DNA from: CAZQQN01 sp964549595
GTDB taxonomy: Bacteria; Bacteroidota; Bacteroidia; CAILMK01; CAYYUA01
Assembly (NCBI GenBank): GCA_964549595.1
Contig: CAZJWK010000003.1
Location: 1-64,000, forward strand
Direction: 5' to 3'
DNA length: 64,000 bases
In this document: in pieces, positions 1 to 8,230 of the stretch
How positions within the stretch are numbered: the first letter of the stretch is position 1
Layout of the letters: the number at the start of each line of letters is the position of its first letter
Program-made: the position numbers and the translations under genes
Notes under the pieces: generated by a model
Database searches by the model: none
What the model saw: only the letters and a program-made list of their open reading frames with translations
What the model was told of the DNA's origin: nothing

Positions 1-176
1 TTAAACAATCCACTGTAATCCTCATTCAAAACCTCAATGGTAAAACCGTCAAAAGGATAGCATTAGCACCAGACCAAAAGGTGATGACGGTTAATATTGA
101 AGGATTAAACCCCGGCAATTACTTATTAAAAATCCCTCAAAAAGCTTCGCCTTCTATACCCTTCCTTAAAAAATAG
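1..176 (+). CDS. C-terminal end of a T9SS cargo protein (partial)
   Basis: An open frame enters from the left edge (codons in phase with base 3) and stops at TAG 174-176, giving 58 residues. The peptide contains VILIQNLNGKTVKR, a hydrophobic stretch and NPGNYLLKI, which is the pattern of the beta-sandwich T9SS type A sorting domain: a 'G+.V' turn, then 'L..G.Y.l.i', then a short tail. Such domains direct secreted proteins through the type IX secretion system and are removed or modified at the surface. The rest of the gene lies outside the window, so the catalytic or binding part is unknown. The tail after the YLLKI strand, ending in FLKK, is slightly longer than usual. Confidence 0.7.
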   Translation, partial: KQSTVILIQNLNGKTVKRIALAPDQKVMTVNIEGLNPGNYLLKIPQKASPSIPFLKK

Positions 177-202
177 CCGGTTCGGGTTTAAAAAAATGGG
201 GA

Positions 203-234
203 TTTGCTTTACTCATGAAATTCCTGTTAATTTG
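203..234 (+). promoter_or_regulatory. Candidate Bacteroidota-type promoter for the HMG-CoA lyase-like gene
   Basis: TTTG (203-206) lies 20 nt upstream of TTAATTTG (227-234), close to the -33 TTTG / -7 TAnnTTTG layout of the Bacteroidota primary sigma factor. A start of transcription near 240 would leave a leader of about 12 nt before the ATG at 252. The second base of the -7 box deviates from consensus. No transcript data are available. Confidence 0.4.
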
Positions 235-251
235 CTTAGAAAAAGGATTTC

Positions 252-1100
252 ATGAAAATTATTGAATGCCCGAGGGATGCCATGCAGGGTATAAAACCTT
301 TTATCCCGACAGCAAAAAAAGCCGAATACCTGAATTTATTACTCAATGTAGGCTTTGACACCATAGATTTCGGGAGTTTTGTATCCCCTAAAGCGATTCC
401 GCAAATGCAAGATACCGGGGAGGTATTGGAAAAACTTGATTTGAGTCATAAAAGGTCTAAATTACTCGCCATCATTGCTAACAAACGGGGCGCCAATGAT
501 GCCGCTCAATATGAAGCCATAGATCAACTCGGCTATCCTTTTTCCATTTCGGAAACCTTTCAACAAAGAAATACCAAAAGAAGCATCGAAGAAGCATACG
601 AAGACGTAAAGGCCATTCAAGAAATTGCTTTACAAAATAACAAATCGCTCGTCCTTTTCATATCCATGGGCTTCGGGAATCCTTACGGGGATGATTGGAA
701 TGCCGGTATAGTGGAACACTGGGTAGAAAAGTTGCGAAACCTGAATATTAAAACCTTTTCCCTGGCTGACACCGTAGGCACGGCTGAACCCAAAGACATA
801 GCCTATTTGTTTGATCATTTAATCAGTAAGCATCCGGATTTGGAATTTGGCGCTCATTTTCATTCCAGGCCCGATCAATGGCGGGAAAAAATTCAAGCTG
901 CCTATGATAATGGTTGCAGAAGATTTGACTCTGCCATACTTGGCTATGGAGGTTGTCCCATGGCGGAGGATGAATTAGTCGGAAACATCGCGACCGAAAA
1001 CCTGATTCACTTCATGAAAGAAAAAGGAGACACTCCCTTAAACCTTGAAAACTGGTCTACAATCCTTCAAAAAGCCAATGAGGTATTTAATCCATTATAA
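252..1100 (+). CDS. Hydroxymethylglutaryl-CoA lyase-like enzyme
   Basis: This 282-residue protein belongs to the DRE-TIM/HMGL aldolase family. HMG-CoA lyases cleave 3-hydroxy-3-methylglutaryl-CoA to acetyl-CoA and acetoacetate in leucine and ketone-body metabolism. Visible family marks are ECPRDAMQG (residues 5-13, where HMG-CoA lyases have E-V-G-P-R-D-G-L-Q), the metal-binding HFH at 202-204, the strand FSLADTVGTA around 169-178, and GYGGCPMA at 231-238, whose Cys235 matches the active-site cysteine of the family. The length is typical for cytosolic bacterial enzymes, and no targeting sequence is seen. The ATG at 252 follows an A-rich leader. The next gene begins within or just after its 3' end. 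The fold and active site are clear; exact substrate is inferred from the GGCP motif. Confidence 0.85.
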   Translation: MKIIECPRDAMQGIKPFIPTAKKAEYLNLLLNVGFDTIDFGSFVSPKAIPQMQDTGEVLEKLDLSHKRSKLLAIIANKRGANDAAQYEAIDQLGYPFSISETFQQRNTKRSIEEAYEDVKAIQEIALQNNKSLVLFISMGFGNPYGDDWNAGIVEHWVEKLRNLNIKTFSLADTVGTAEPKDIAYLFDHLISKHPDLEFGAHFHSRPDQWREKIQAAYDNGCRRFDSAILGYGGCPMAEDELVGNIATENLIHFMKEKGDTPLNLENWSTILQKANEVFNPL

Positions 1101-2289
1101 GGGAAAAAAATTTTTCCGTTTTCTTCTTTTCGGAAAAAGCGGCAAATTTTTGATCGGGGTATTAAAAGGTTCCGTCCTTTTCCTTTTTCCTTTGATCACA
1201 TCAGCCCAAAATCTTGTGCCCAACCCTGGTTTTGAAAGTCATGAAGGCTGTCCTGATGACAAAACCAATTTCCCTTTAAAGTTTGTTAAGGACTGGGAAG
1301 CACAGGATTACGAAGATTCCAGTGGCTATAGTTTCACGCACTCCCCTGATTTTTTCCATCGTTGCGCCAAAAACAGATACGGCCAGCCTCACAATTTTCT
1401 GGGAACAGAAAAGCCTTACAAAGGTTCAGGCTATGCAGGTATTTTTGTTTTTAAGGTTCAAACAAGGGAATATTTGCAAGTTAAATTAAAAAAGCCTTTA
1501 AAAGATGGGCATTCTTATTATGTAAAAATTCAAGTCAGTTTGGCTGATCGGTGTGTTTTCGGGGTCAACAAAATGGTTTTTTTACTTTCCTTCGAAAAAA
1601 AATTTTTAGGGTACATCAAAAATTATAGTCAGCTTCAGCCCCTTAAGGGAAATCCCTTTAGGACGCTTAATCAAAAAAAAGGCTGGACAATTATTTCAGG
1701 GTGTTACAAAGCGGAAGGGGGTGAAACTTTTCTCACTATAGGCAATTTCAATAAAGATAGCCAAACACCCCGCAATTGGGTTAAAAATACCACCGATCAA
1801 AAAACCCTGAAGCGGAGCTATTATTTTGTGGATGAAGTATCCGTTTTACCCTGTAAAAACTTAAAGGATTGTCCATGCAAGAAAAAAGCTTACGAAGATA
1901 TTTCCACAAGGTTGGAAAAAGTTGCTAAAAATCAAGACACCGCAAGGTTAAACTTTGTCGATATTTATTTCGATACTGATAAAGCCCGAATTGTAAATGA
2001 TTCTTATAAGATCTTGAATAAAATTTCCGACTTTTTAAAAAGCAATAAAGCCATTAACCTCACCATAGAAGGTCATACGGATAATAGGGGTTCCGAGCGC
2101 TATAACCAAAAATTGTCCAGAAAAAGGGCTAAAGCCGTTTATGATTACCTTTCTAAAAAAGGCATATCGCAGGACCGAATGAAATTCAAGGGCCTGGGTG
2201 CTAAAGAACCCGTAGGAAGTAACGAAACACCAAGGGGGCGAAAATTGAACCGGCGGGTTGAATTTATTCTGAAAAATTCTGGGCACTAA
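1078..2289 (+). CDS. OmpA-family outer membrane protein with N-terminal jelly-roll-like domain
   Basis: The C-terminal 110 or so residues form an OmpA/MotB peptidoglycan-binding domain: the strand VDIYFDTDKARI, then TIEGHTDNRGS, then NQKLSRKRAKAVYDYL and RRVEFIL. This domain anchors the envelope to the cell wall. Ahead of it lies a secreted beta-rich region beginning with the NLVPNPGFE motif that often opens carbohydrate-binding-like domains in Bacteroidota OmpA proteins. The start is uncertain. The ATG at 1078 overlaps the upstream gene by 23 nt and leaves a long, basic n-region; a TTG at 1150 would give a cleaner signal peptide (IGVLKGSVLFLFPLITSAQ). The cysteine-rich stretch LKDCPCKKK just before the OmpA domain is a likely linker. 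Family assignment is firm; function of the N-terminal domain is unknown. Confidence 0.85.
   Translation: MRYLIHYKGKKFFRFLLFGKSGKFLIGVLKGSVLFLFPLITSAQNLVPNPGFESHEGCPDDKTNFPLKFVKDWEAQDYEDSSGYSFTHSPDFFHRCAKNRYGQPHNFLGTEKPYKGSGYAGIFVFKVQTREYLQVKLKKPLKDGHSYYVKIQVSLADRCVFGVNKMVFLLSFEKKFLGYIKNYSQLQPLKGNPFRTLNQKKGWTIISGCYKAEGGETFLTIGNFNKDSQTPRNWVKNTTDQKTLKRSYYFVDEVSVLPCKNLKDCPCKKKAYEDISTRLEKVAKNQDTARLNFVDIYFDTDKARIVNDSYKILNKISDFLKSNKAINLTIEGHTDNRGSERYNQKLSRKRAKAVYDYLSKKGISQDRMKFKGLGAKEPVGSNETPRGRKLNRRVEFILKNSGH
1102..1117 (+). terminator. Perfect AT-rich hairpin after the HMG-CoA lyase-like gene (weak terminator candidate)
   Basis: The inverted repeat GGAAAAA-AA-TTTTTCC begins 1 nt after the stop codon at 1100 and is followed by a pyrimidine-rich run (GTTTTCTTCTTTT). 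This resembles a weak intrinsic terminator or attenuator. If it acts as one, the OmpA-family gene would be better started at TTG 1150, downstream of it. Confidence 0.3.
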
Positions 2290-2296
2290 TCTTTTA

Positions 2297-2304
2297 TAAT
2301 TTTG
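2297..2304 (+). promoter_or_regulatory. Candidate -7 box (TAATTTTG) for the AI-2E-family permease gene
   Basis: TAATTTTG is an exact match to the Bacteroidota -7 consensus TAnnTTTG, 27 nt before the TTG start at 2331. No TTTG lies at the usual distance upstream, so this is a half-site call only. Confidence 0.3.
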
Positions 2305-2330
2305 TGGTTTAATCAAATAAAGTCAGGGCG

Positions 2331-3431
2331 TTGAACCAAAACCTAAAGACAACCTTTATTTTAGTAATAGCCCTTTTGGTTATTGGCTACATTGCCTGGT
2401 TTTTTAGCTGGATTTTAATTTACCTGGTAATTTCCGCAGTTTTCGCTTTAATCCTTGCCCCTCTAAAGAAGTCCATAGAAAAAATCCGGATTGGAAAATT
2501 TAAAATTCCATCCTGGCTGAATGCCGTTATTTGTATTGCTTTTCTGTACTCCTTATTTGTAGCCTTTTTCTCGATATTTATCCCACTGGTTCTTAACCAG
2601 GCATATACCTTGTCCAATATCAATACCCTTAAAGTCATTAAAAATTTTGAGGAGCCATTGAAATACATTGAGCAATTTATGATCAAGTACAAAATTGCTG
2701 AGAACCCTACCCAAATGGCTCAAGAGTACCTGAATGAAAAAATGAGTCAACTTTTTGAAATTGGCAATTTGGGGTACTTATTAAGCTATTTTGTCGGCTT
2801 TACCGGAAACCTTTTTATAGCGATCTTTTCGATAACCTTTATCACCTTCTTTTTTGTCAAAAATGAAAAGTTGCCCAAGCAAATTATTTTAGGCCTTGTA
2901 CCCCAAAAGTACATACCCAAAGCAAACAGGGTTCTGATCAAAGCCGAAAAATTACTTTCCCGTTATTTTATCGGCTTAATATTTCAAATAACAGGGATAA
3001 CCCTTGTGGCCTATATTGGTTTAAGCGTCATTGGCGTAAAAAACGCCCTTCTTATTGGTTTTTTTGCAGGGGTAGTGAATATTGTACCTTATCTGGGCCC
3101 CATTATGGGAGCGCTCTTCGGAGCCATAGTAGCCATATCCACTAATCTGGAAGCGAATTTAGTTGGGGAATTGTTACCCCTTATTTTTAAAATTTTCCTG
3201 GTCTTTGCCATTGTACAGGTTATAGATAATATGATTTTTCAGCCTGTAATCTTTTCAAGTTCGGTGAAGGCTCACCCTCTGGAAATATTTTTAATCGTGT
3301 TAATCGGTGGGCGATTAGCTGGTATTGCGGGAATGATTGTAGCCATACCCACTTACACTTTTATCCGGATAGTGGCCAAAGAATTTCTCAATCAGTTCAG
3401 GGTGGTTAAAAAACTCACCTACCAATTATAA
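2331..3431 (+). CDS. AI-2E family transporter (PerM/YdiK-type permease)
   Basis: This 366-residue polytopic membrane protein has about seven or eight hydrophobic segments. Two lie at residues 7-50, one around 60-90, and a block of helices runs from 150 to the C-terminus. The conserved family region is present: FFAGVVNIVPYLGPIMGALFGAIVA and, later, QVIDNMIFQPVIFSSSVKAHPLEIFLIVLIGG contain the NIVPYLGP and D-N...QP motifs of this family (quoted here in overlapping parts). Members include autoinducer-2 exporters and Na+/H+ antiporters, so the substrate cannot be told from sequence. Translation appears to start at TTG 2331, as no ATG lies nearby. The gene ends 1 nt before the next start and is probably cotranscribed with it. 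Confidence 0.8.
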   Translation: MNQNLKTTFILVIALLVIGYIAWFFSWILIYLVISAVFALILAPLKKSIEKIRIGKFKIPSWLNAVICIAFLYSLFVAFFSIFIPLVLNQAYTLSNINTLKVIKNFEEPLKYIEQFMIKYKIAENPTQMAQEYLNEKMSQLFEIGNLGYLLSYFVGFTGNLFIAIFSITFITFFFVKNEKLPKQIILGLVPQKYIPKANRVLIKAEKLLSRYFIGLIFQITGITLVAYIGLSVIGVKNALLIGFFAGVVNIVPYLGPIMGALFGAIVAISTNLEANLVGELLPLIFKIFLVFAIVQVIDNMIFQPVIFSSSVKAHPLEIFLIVLIGGRLAGIAGMIVAIPTYTFIRIVAKEFLNQFRVVKKLTYQL

Positions 3432-3432
3432 C

Positions 3433-4389
3433 ATGGAAACCATCATAGGCCAATCCGTCAAAGAAGCTGCTAAATATCTGAATGCCGGTAAATTGGTAGG
3501 GGTCCCTACCGAAACGGTCTACGGACTGGGTGGAAATGGCTTGGATGAGCAAGTGGTAACTCAAATTTTCCGGGTTAAGCAAAGACCCGAGTTCGACCCC
3601 CTTATTCTGCATTTGGATTCCCTCGAAAAAGCCTATTCCTTGGTTGATGAAATTCCGGATGTCGTAAAAAAATTGGCTAAAAATTTTAGTCCCGGCCCCA
3701 TTACCTATATTCTCCCGAAAACCTCCATTGTACCAGATTTGGTTACTTCAGGCCACCCCACAGTAGCCATCCGTATCCCTAACCATCCCAAAATATTGGC
3801 CCTTTTATCGGAAATAGATTTCCCGGTAGCCGCACCCAGTGCCAATCCTTTTGGTTACGTTAGTCCTACTACACCCCAACACGTATATGACCAATTAAAT
3901 GGCGAAATTCCGTATATCCTTGATGGTGGCCCTTGCCAAATAGGTTTGGAGTCCACTATTGTCAAGCCGGAAGGGAAAGGCATTCGCATATTGCGTTTAG
4001 GCGGAACTTCGATGGAAGCTTTGAAAAAAATCGTGAAGACCGTTCAGATCGATAAAAATCCAGCAAGTGCAACGGAAAGCCCTGGCCAACTCAATACTCA
4101 TTATGCTCCCGGATTGCCATTAAAATTCGGACAACCGGAAAAATGGCTGAAGAAATTCAAACCAAGCCAAATGGGAATTATAAGTTTCTACAATTTTTAT
4201 CAGGGAATCCCTGAGGATAATCAATACATCCTGTCACCCAAAAAAGACCTGGAAGAGGCAGCAAGGAATCTTTTCAAGGCTTTAAGAGCCCTTGATAAAA
4301 CCCACCTAAAGGTTATCATTGCTGAACGCTTTCCTGAACATGGGCTGGGTTTAGCGATAAACGACCGCTTGCGCAAAGCAGCAAAGTAA
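3433..4389 (+). CDS. sua5: L-threonylcarbamoyladenylate synthase, Sua5 type
   Basis: This cytosolic enzyme makes threonylcarbamoyl-AMP from threonine, bicarbonate and ATP, the first step of the t6A37 modification of ANN-decoding tRNAs. The YrdC/TsaC domain fills about residues 1-200: VPTETVYGLGGN (24-35), K49-Q-R51 in RVKQRPEFDPLILH, and the ATP/substrate motif PSANPFGYVSPTT. A C-terminal Sua5 domain follows after the linker SPGQLNTHYAPG, so the protein is the longer (318 residues) Sua5 form rather than the short TsaC form. The ATG is 1 nt after the stop of the permease gene. It converges on lepB with only 20 nt between them, where I see no clear terminator. Confidence 0.93.
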   Translation: METIIGQSVKEAAKYLNAGKLVGVPTETVYGLGGNGLDEQVVTQIFRVKQRPEFDPLILHLDSLEKAYSLVDEIPDVVKKLAKNFSPGPITYILPKTSIVPDLVTSGHPTVAIRIPNHPKILALLSEIDFPVAAPSANPFGYVSPTTPQHVYDQLNGEIPYILDGGPCQIGLESTIVKPEGKGIRILRLGGTSMEALKKIVKTVQIDKNPASATESPGQLNTHYAPGLPLKFGQPEKWLKKFKPSQMGIISFYNFYQGIPEDNQYILSPKKDLEEAARNLFKALRALDKTHLKVIIAERFPEHGLGLAINDRLRKAAK

Positions 4390-4409
4390 TCCAAAAACCA
4401 TCTACAGGA

Positions 4410-5858
4410 TTAATGGATCCAATTGAAAAGTCGGCTCCAGCGAATTCGATTCCAAATTTTCAAACCCGACCCTCGACTATCCCATGACATCCATAAGAAC
4501 AAGGCCTTTCCTACTACATGATCTTCCGGTAAGAAGCCCCAAAACCTTGAATCAAGTGAATTATGCCGATTGTCTCCCATCATGAAGTAATAATCCATTT
4601 CAAATACATAATGGTCTGCCTTTTTTCCATCTATAAAAGCTTGTCCATTTTTCCAGTGGGTTTTATGGTCTTCATATTGATTAATCACTTTTTTGTAAAG
4701 CTGGTAATTCACTTTGTTAAGTTTAACCGTATCTCCTTTCGAAGGGATGTAAACGGGTCCGAAATTATCCCTATTCCAGGGTAATCCACGGTAAGATGGA
4801 TAAATGTCAGGAAGCCTTTTTCCTTCAGGTTGAATATTTCGTTTCACTTTGGTCACATAATTCAGGTTCCTTAGTCGTTTGGCAACACCTTTGGTTGTAA
4901 ACATACGGTAATTTACGGCTTGCCGATCAGTCATTCCCCATTCCCTCACTTTTAGCTCATCATTAATGAATTCTGGAGGAATCCTTTCCCCATTGGTTTT
5001 AACCCGATAACTAAATTGGTAGGTAGGTTTTTCCGGTATTTTCTCATCGTTGACATATAAATGGCTTTGTTTAATGGCCAGAGAATCACCAGGTGTACCG
5101 ACACAGCGCTTGATGTAGTTATCTCTCTTATCCACAGGTCGGGTTTTGTTCTTTGGAAAATTAAAAACCACGATCTCTCCCTTTTCTATGGTTTCAAATC
5201 CCGGAAAACGCATATACGGCAATTGAATCCACTCCAGATAGGACTTAGTACCTAAAATGGGCATTTTGTTATGGGCAAAGGGAAAAGATAAAGGCGTATT
5301 AGGAACACGGGACCCGTAATTAACTTTGCTCACGAAAAGAAAATCCCCAACCAAAAGCGACCGTTCCATGGAAGGGGTAGGAATGGTATAAGCCTCAATG
5401 AAAAACCAGCGAATGATGGTTGCCGCAATGACCGCAAAGGCGATGGCATCTAACCATTCCCGGCCTGCCGATTTGGGATAATTTTGCTTCACAGCCTCTA
5501 CCCGATCCGGGCCGATATAAATTTCACTATCAGCAAAACCTAAGTAAAGGAAATATAGCGGAGAAAACAAAACCGCTAAAACATGGCTACCAAAGGAAAA
5601 TTTGCCAAATACTTTAGCTATTTCGACCAGTATACCCAGGTAAACCAAAACATTGATAACCGGGACAAATAGTAGTACAAACCACCACCAGGGTTTTCCG
5701 ATTATTTTAACCCAAACCCAGTAATTGTAAATGGGAATAATGGCTTTCCAACCCGGCTTGCCAGCTTTTTGAAACATCTTGTAAAGCCCGACAATTTGAA
5801 GCAAAAAATAGGGCAGGAAATAAAGAAAGAGCACATAGTTAGAATAGGAATTCTCCAT
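4410..5858 (-). CDS. lepB: Signal peptidase I (extended Bacteroidota form)
   Basis: LepB is the membrane-bound endopeptidase that removes signal peptides from exported proteins, using a Ser/Lys dyad. Box B is TIPTPSMERSL with catalytic Ser163; box D is YIKRCVGTPGD with Lys250; the C-terminal box E is GDNRHNSLDSRFWG. The protein has 482 residues, far longer than typical LepB. The extra length has two sources. An N-terminal region of about 130 residues carries three or four membrane segments (around 8-28, 40-80, 90-110), and a large insertion lies between the Lys box and the GDNR box. Both are usual in Bacteroidota. It is the last gene of the hydrolase-parA-parB-DUF5683-dapB-lepB cluster, 34 nt after dapB. 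Identity is secure. Confidence 0.95.
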   Translation of the reverse strand: MENSYSNYVLFLYFLPYFLLQIVGLYKMFQKAGKPGWKAIIPIYNYWVWVKIIGKPWWWFVLLFVPVINVLVYLGILVEIAKVFGKFSFGSHVLAVLFSPLYFLYLGFADSEIYIGPDRVEAVKQNYPKSAGREWLDAIAFAVIAATIIRWFFIEAYTIPTPSMERSLLVGDFLFVSKVNYGSRVPNTPLSFPFAHNKMPILGTKSYLEWIQLPYMRFPGFETIEKGEIVVFNFPKNKTRPVDKRDNYIKRCVGTPGDSLAIKQSHLYVNDEKIPEKPTYQFSYRVKTNGERIPPEFINDELKVREWGMTDRQAVNYRMFTTKGVAKRLRNLNYVTKVKRNIQPEGKRLPDIYPSYRGLPWNRDNFGPVYIPSKGDTVKLNKVNYQLYKKVINQYEDHKTHWKNGQAFIDGKKADHYVFEMDYYFMMGDNRHNSLDSRFWGFLPEDHVVGKALFLWMSWDSRGSGLKIWNRIRWSRLFNWIH

Positions 5859-5892
5859 GCTATCGAATTTTATAAATAAATACCCCTACAAA

Positions 5893-6624
5893 TCATAAGT
5901 TCAGGAAATCTTCCATTGTGAATACACCCTGTTTACCTTTAACCCACTCTGCTGCTTTTACAGCTCCTAAAGCAAATCCTCTCCTATTGTAGGCTCGGTG
6001 TTTAATTTCAACCTCGTCAATGGAGGAAGCAAAATTAATTCTGTGCATGCCAATTTCCTCCGGCCTTCTCTGGTAATAAACAGGGAATTGATTATGAGCA
6101 AGGGCTCTGGATTCACCTTTTTCTAAAAGTTCCCATTTCGTTTTCCGGTTTATGCTGTTAGTCAATGCTTCTGCCAACTTTGCGGCCGTTCCACTGGGTG
6201 CATCCTTTTTACCGGGATGGTGAATCTCTTCAATAAATGGCTCATATTCATCCTGATCATCCATGAGACGGGCAATCTGCCGGTTAACCTGAAAAAGGAT
6301 GTTCACTCCAATGCTGAAATTCGGGGCGTAAAACAAAGTCCCTTTTTTTTCCTCAGCAACCCTTTCCAATTCTTCCAGGTGTTCGTACCAACCTGTAGTA
6401 CCGACCACAATGGGGACATTGTTATCAAAAGCTTTTAGAATGTTTTCCCTGGCTACCTCCGGAAGAGTAAAATCAATAGCCACATCGGTATTTTTAAATT
6501 CTTGCGAATCAATGCTTTCAGTACTTTCGGAGCGAACTATTAAATGCACATCATGATTCCTTTCCAGTGCGACCTTTTCCACTTCTATACCCATCCTGCC
6601 ATAACCAAGCAAAGCAATTTTCAT
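5893..6624 (-). CDS. dapB: 4-hydroxy-tetrahydrodipicolinate reductase
   Basis: DapB reduces 4-hydroxy-tetrahydrodipicolinate with NAD(P)H in lysine and diaminopimelate synthesis, and so feeds peptidoglycan. The N-terminal Rossmann motif is GYGRMG (7-12). The substrate-binding signature is EEIHHPGKKDAPSGTA, containing the catalytic His pair and the Lys that binds the product carboxylate. VVGTTGWY and APNFSIGVN are further family marks. The length of 243 residues is typical. The ATG overlaps the stop of the upstream DUF5683 gene by 4 nt, so the two are probably translationally coupled. The position between the DUF5683 gene and lepB is often seen in Cytophagales genomes. Confidence 0.96.
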   Translation of the reverse strand: MKIALLGYGRMGIEVEKVALERNHDVHLIVRSESTESIDSQEFKNTDVAIDFTLPEVARENILKAFDNNVPIVVGTTGWYEHLEELERVAEEKKGTLFYAPNFSIGVNILFQVNRQIARLMDDQDEYEPFIEEIHHPGKKDAPSGTAAKLAEALTNSINRKTKWELLEKGESRALAHNQFPVYYQRRPEEIGMHRINFASSIDEVEIKHRAYNRRGFALGAVKAAEWVKGKQGVFTMEDFLNL

Positions 6625-7253
6625 GGCTTAATTTTTACGGTGATTCCAGTCATTACCGATTTTGGCCTTGCAATATTACCAAATTTTGGCGGATTCACAG
6701 ACAGGGAAAGGTCATCCGAAATATCAAAGTCTTTCAGATGGGCAAATACATAAGCATCCAAAATATTTAGCCCGTAAACACCCACAATAGAAAATAAGGA
6801 AATAGTCCTGTACCTTCGAAAAGTTTCACGGGCATCCTTTAATCCTTGCTGGGAAAACACCGGGGAGTTATCTGATTGAGGATCAAATTGGTCAACGGTA
6901 TTGGGGTCTCCATCCGTTCTTAAGCGAAAAGCTTTCGCATATTTTTGGTATTTCTGTTGGTTATCAAAGTAAAAATAAGTAGTCAGGCCTAATCCAGCCC
7001 AAACAACCGGCACTTTCCAAATCTGATTGTTTTGCACTTGCCCTAAACCAGGCACAATAGCGGATTTAATAGCAGTATTCCTGGCTTTCCTGTTGATTTT
7101 TGCTTTTCCTGTATCGTCACTATATGAACCCGGATAAGCACTTTGGCCAGAAAATCCTTTGCCATTAAAATCTGATAAAAATTGCCCTTTTGAAGAAAAA
7201 GTGAAAAAAAGCAAAATGCTCAAACAAAAAAAGAAGTAAGCCTTAGTTCTCAT
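6621..7253 (-). CDS. DUF5683 domain-containing envelope protein
   Basis: A 210-residue protein with an N-terminal signal peptide (hydrophobic residues 5-20, cleavage likely near SSKGQ). The central part, SAIVPGLGQVQNNQIWKVP, is the hallmark of DUF5683: a P-G-x-G-Q motif before a hydrophobic stretch (VVWAGLGLTTYFYFDNQQKY) that is probably membrane-associated. A second hydrophobic segment lies near 150-170. The function is unknown. It is conserved in Bacteroidota between the parAB genes and dapB or lepB, which suggests an envelope or growth-related role, but that is inference from position. The stop overlaps the dapB start by 4 nt. Confidence 0.75.
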   Translation of the reverse strand: MRTKAYFFFCLSILLFFTFSSKGQFLSDFNGKGFSGQSAYPGSYSDDTGKAKINRKARNTAIKSAIVPGLGQVQNNQIWKVPVVWAGLGLTTYFYFDNQQKYQKYAKAFRLRTDGDPNTVDQFDPQSDNSPVFSQQGLKDARETFRRYRTISLFSIVGVYGLNILDAYVFAHLKDFDISDDLSLSVNPPKFGNIARPKSVMTGITVKIKP

Positions 7254-7300
7254 ACCCGGAAAAGCATCTTACCCAAACATAACAACTTTCCTGCCAACCC

Positions 7301-8194
7301 TTACTCATCCTTACCAGAGGATTCCTTTATTAATTCGGAAAGTCGTTCCAGTTCGGCTTCCGAATGAAAAGGGATGACCAACTCCCCTTTTCCATTACGT
7401 TTGGATTTAATCTTTACCTGGGTATTGTAAAGGTTAGAAAAAGTTTGCTCCCATTGCTGATAAGGATTGGGTTTCGCCTTTTTGATTGAGCTTTTAGATG
7501 GGTTAGCTTCCTTCTGTGCTTTAACCAATGATTCAACTTGTCTAACAGACAAGGCTTTTTCTTGAATTTGCCTGTAAACGTAAAGCTGAAAATCCGGATC
7601 TTCTATATTAATGATGGCCCTTGCATGCCCCATTGAAATGCGGTCTTCGGCAATCGCTATTTGTATTTCTTCAGGGAGTTTGAGTAAACGTAAGTAGTTT
7701 GTTATAGTGCTACGATTCTTTCCTACCCGTTCAGCAAGGTTATCCTGCGTCAGACCACATTCATCGATCAAACGTTGAAAGCTCATGGCAATCTCAATCG
7801 AATTGAGGTTTTCACGATGAGTATTTTCGATGAGGGCCATTTCCAACATGTTCTGATCATTCGCTACCCTGACGAAAGCAGGCACATTTTGTAACTCCGC
7901 CTGGATTGCAGCCCTGGCACGCCTTTCACCGGAGATAATTTGGTACTTGTCGTACCCGATCTTCCTTACGGTTAAAGGCTGAATGATACCATGAATCTTG
8001 ATAGACTCGACCAGCTCCTCCAAACCCTCATCATTCATATTTTCACGAGGCTGAAACGGGTTAGCCTCAATTTGATTAAGGGGTATTTCCGATATCGTTT
8101 TGACAGGCGCTGCCTCTTCACCGGTCACATCAGTTTGTGAATCAGATAAAAGAGCAGTTAGCCCTTTGCCTAATGCATTTCTTTTCGCACACAT
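7301..8194 (-). CDS. parB: Chromosome-partitioning protein ParB
   Basis: ParB is a CTP-dependent DNA clamp that loads at parS sites near the origin and works with ParA to segregate chromosomes. The N-terminal nuclease-like/CTP-binding domain shows NPFQPR (45-50), GERRARA (89-95) and ENTHRENLN (123-131), the three motifs that bind CTP. A helix-turn-helix follows at about 149-171 (LTQDNLAERVGKNRSTITNY), and a C-terminal dimerisation segment ends the 297-residue protein. It begins 36 nt downstream of parA, in the same direction. I found no parS-like 16-mer in the window, so loading sites must lie elsewhere or have diverged. Confidence 0.95.
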   Translation of the reverse strand: MCAKRNALGKGLTALLSDSQTDVTGEEAAPVKTISEIPLNQIEANPFQPRENMNDEGLEELVESIKIHGIIQPLTVRKIGYDKYQIISGERRARAAIQAELQNVPAFVRVANDQNMLEMALIENTHRENLNSIEIAMSFQRLIDECGLTQDNLAERVGKNRSTITNYLRLLKLPEEIQIAIAEDRISMGHARAIINIEDPDFQLYVYRQIQEKALSVRQVESLVKAQKEANPSKSSIKKAKPNPYQQWEQTFSNLYNTQVKIKSKRNGKGELVIPFHSEAELERLSELIKESSGKDE

Positions 8195-8230
8195 AATTTT
8201 AATAAAAATTTAGCTTTCTTAATGCAACCC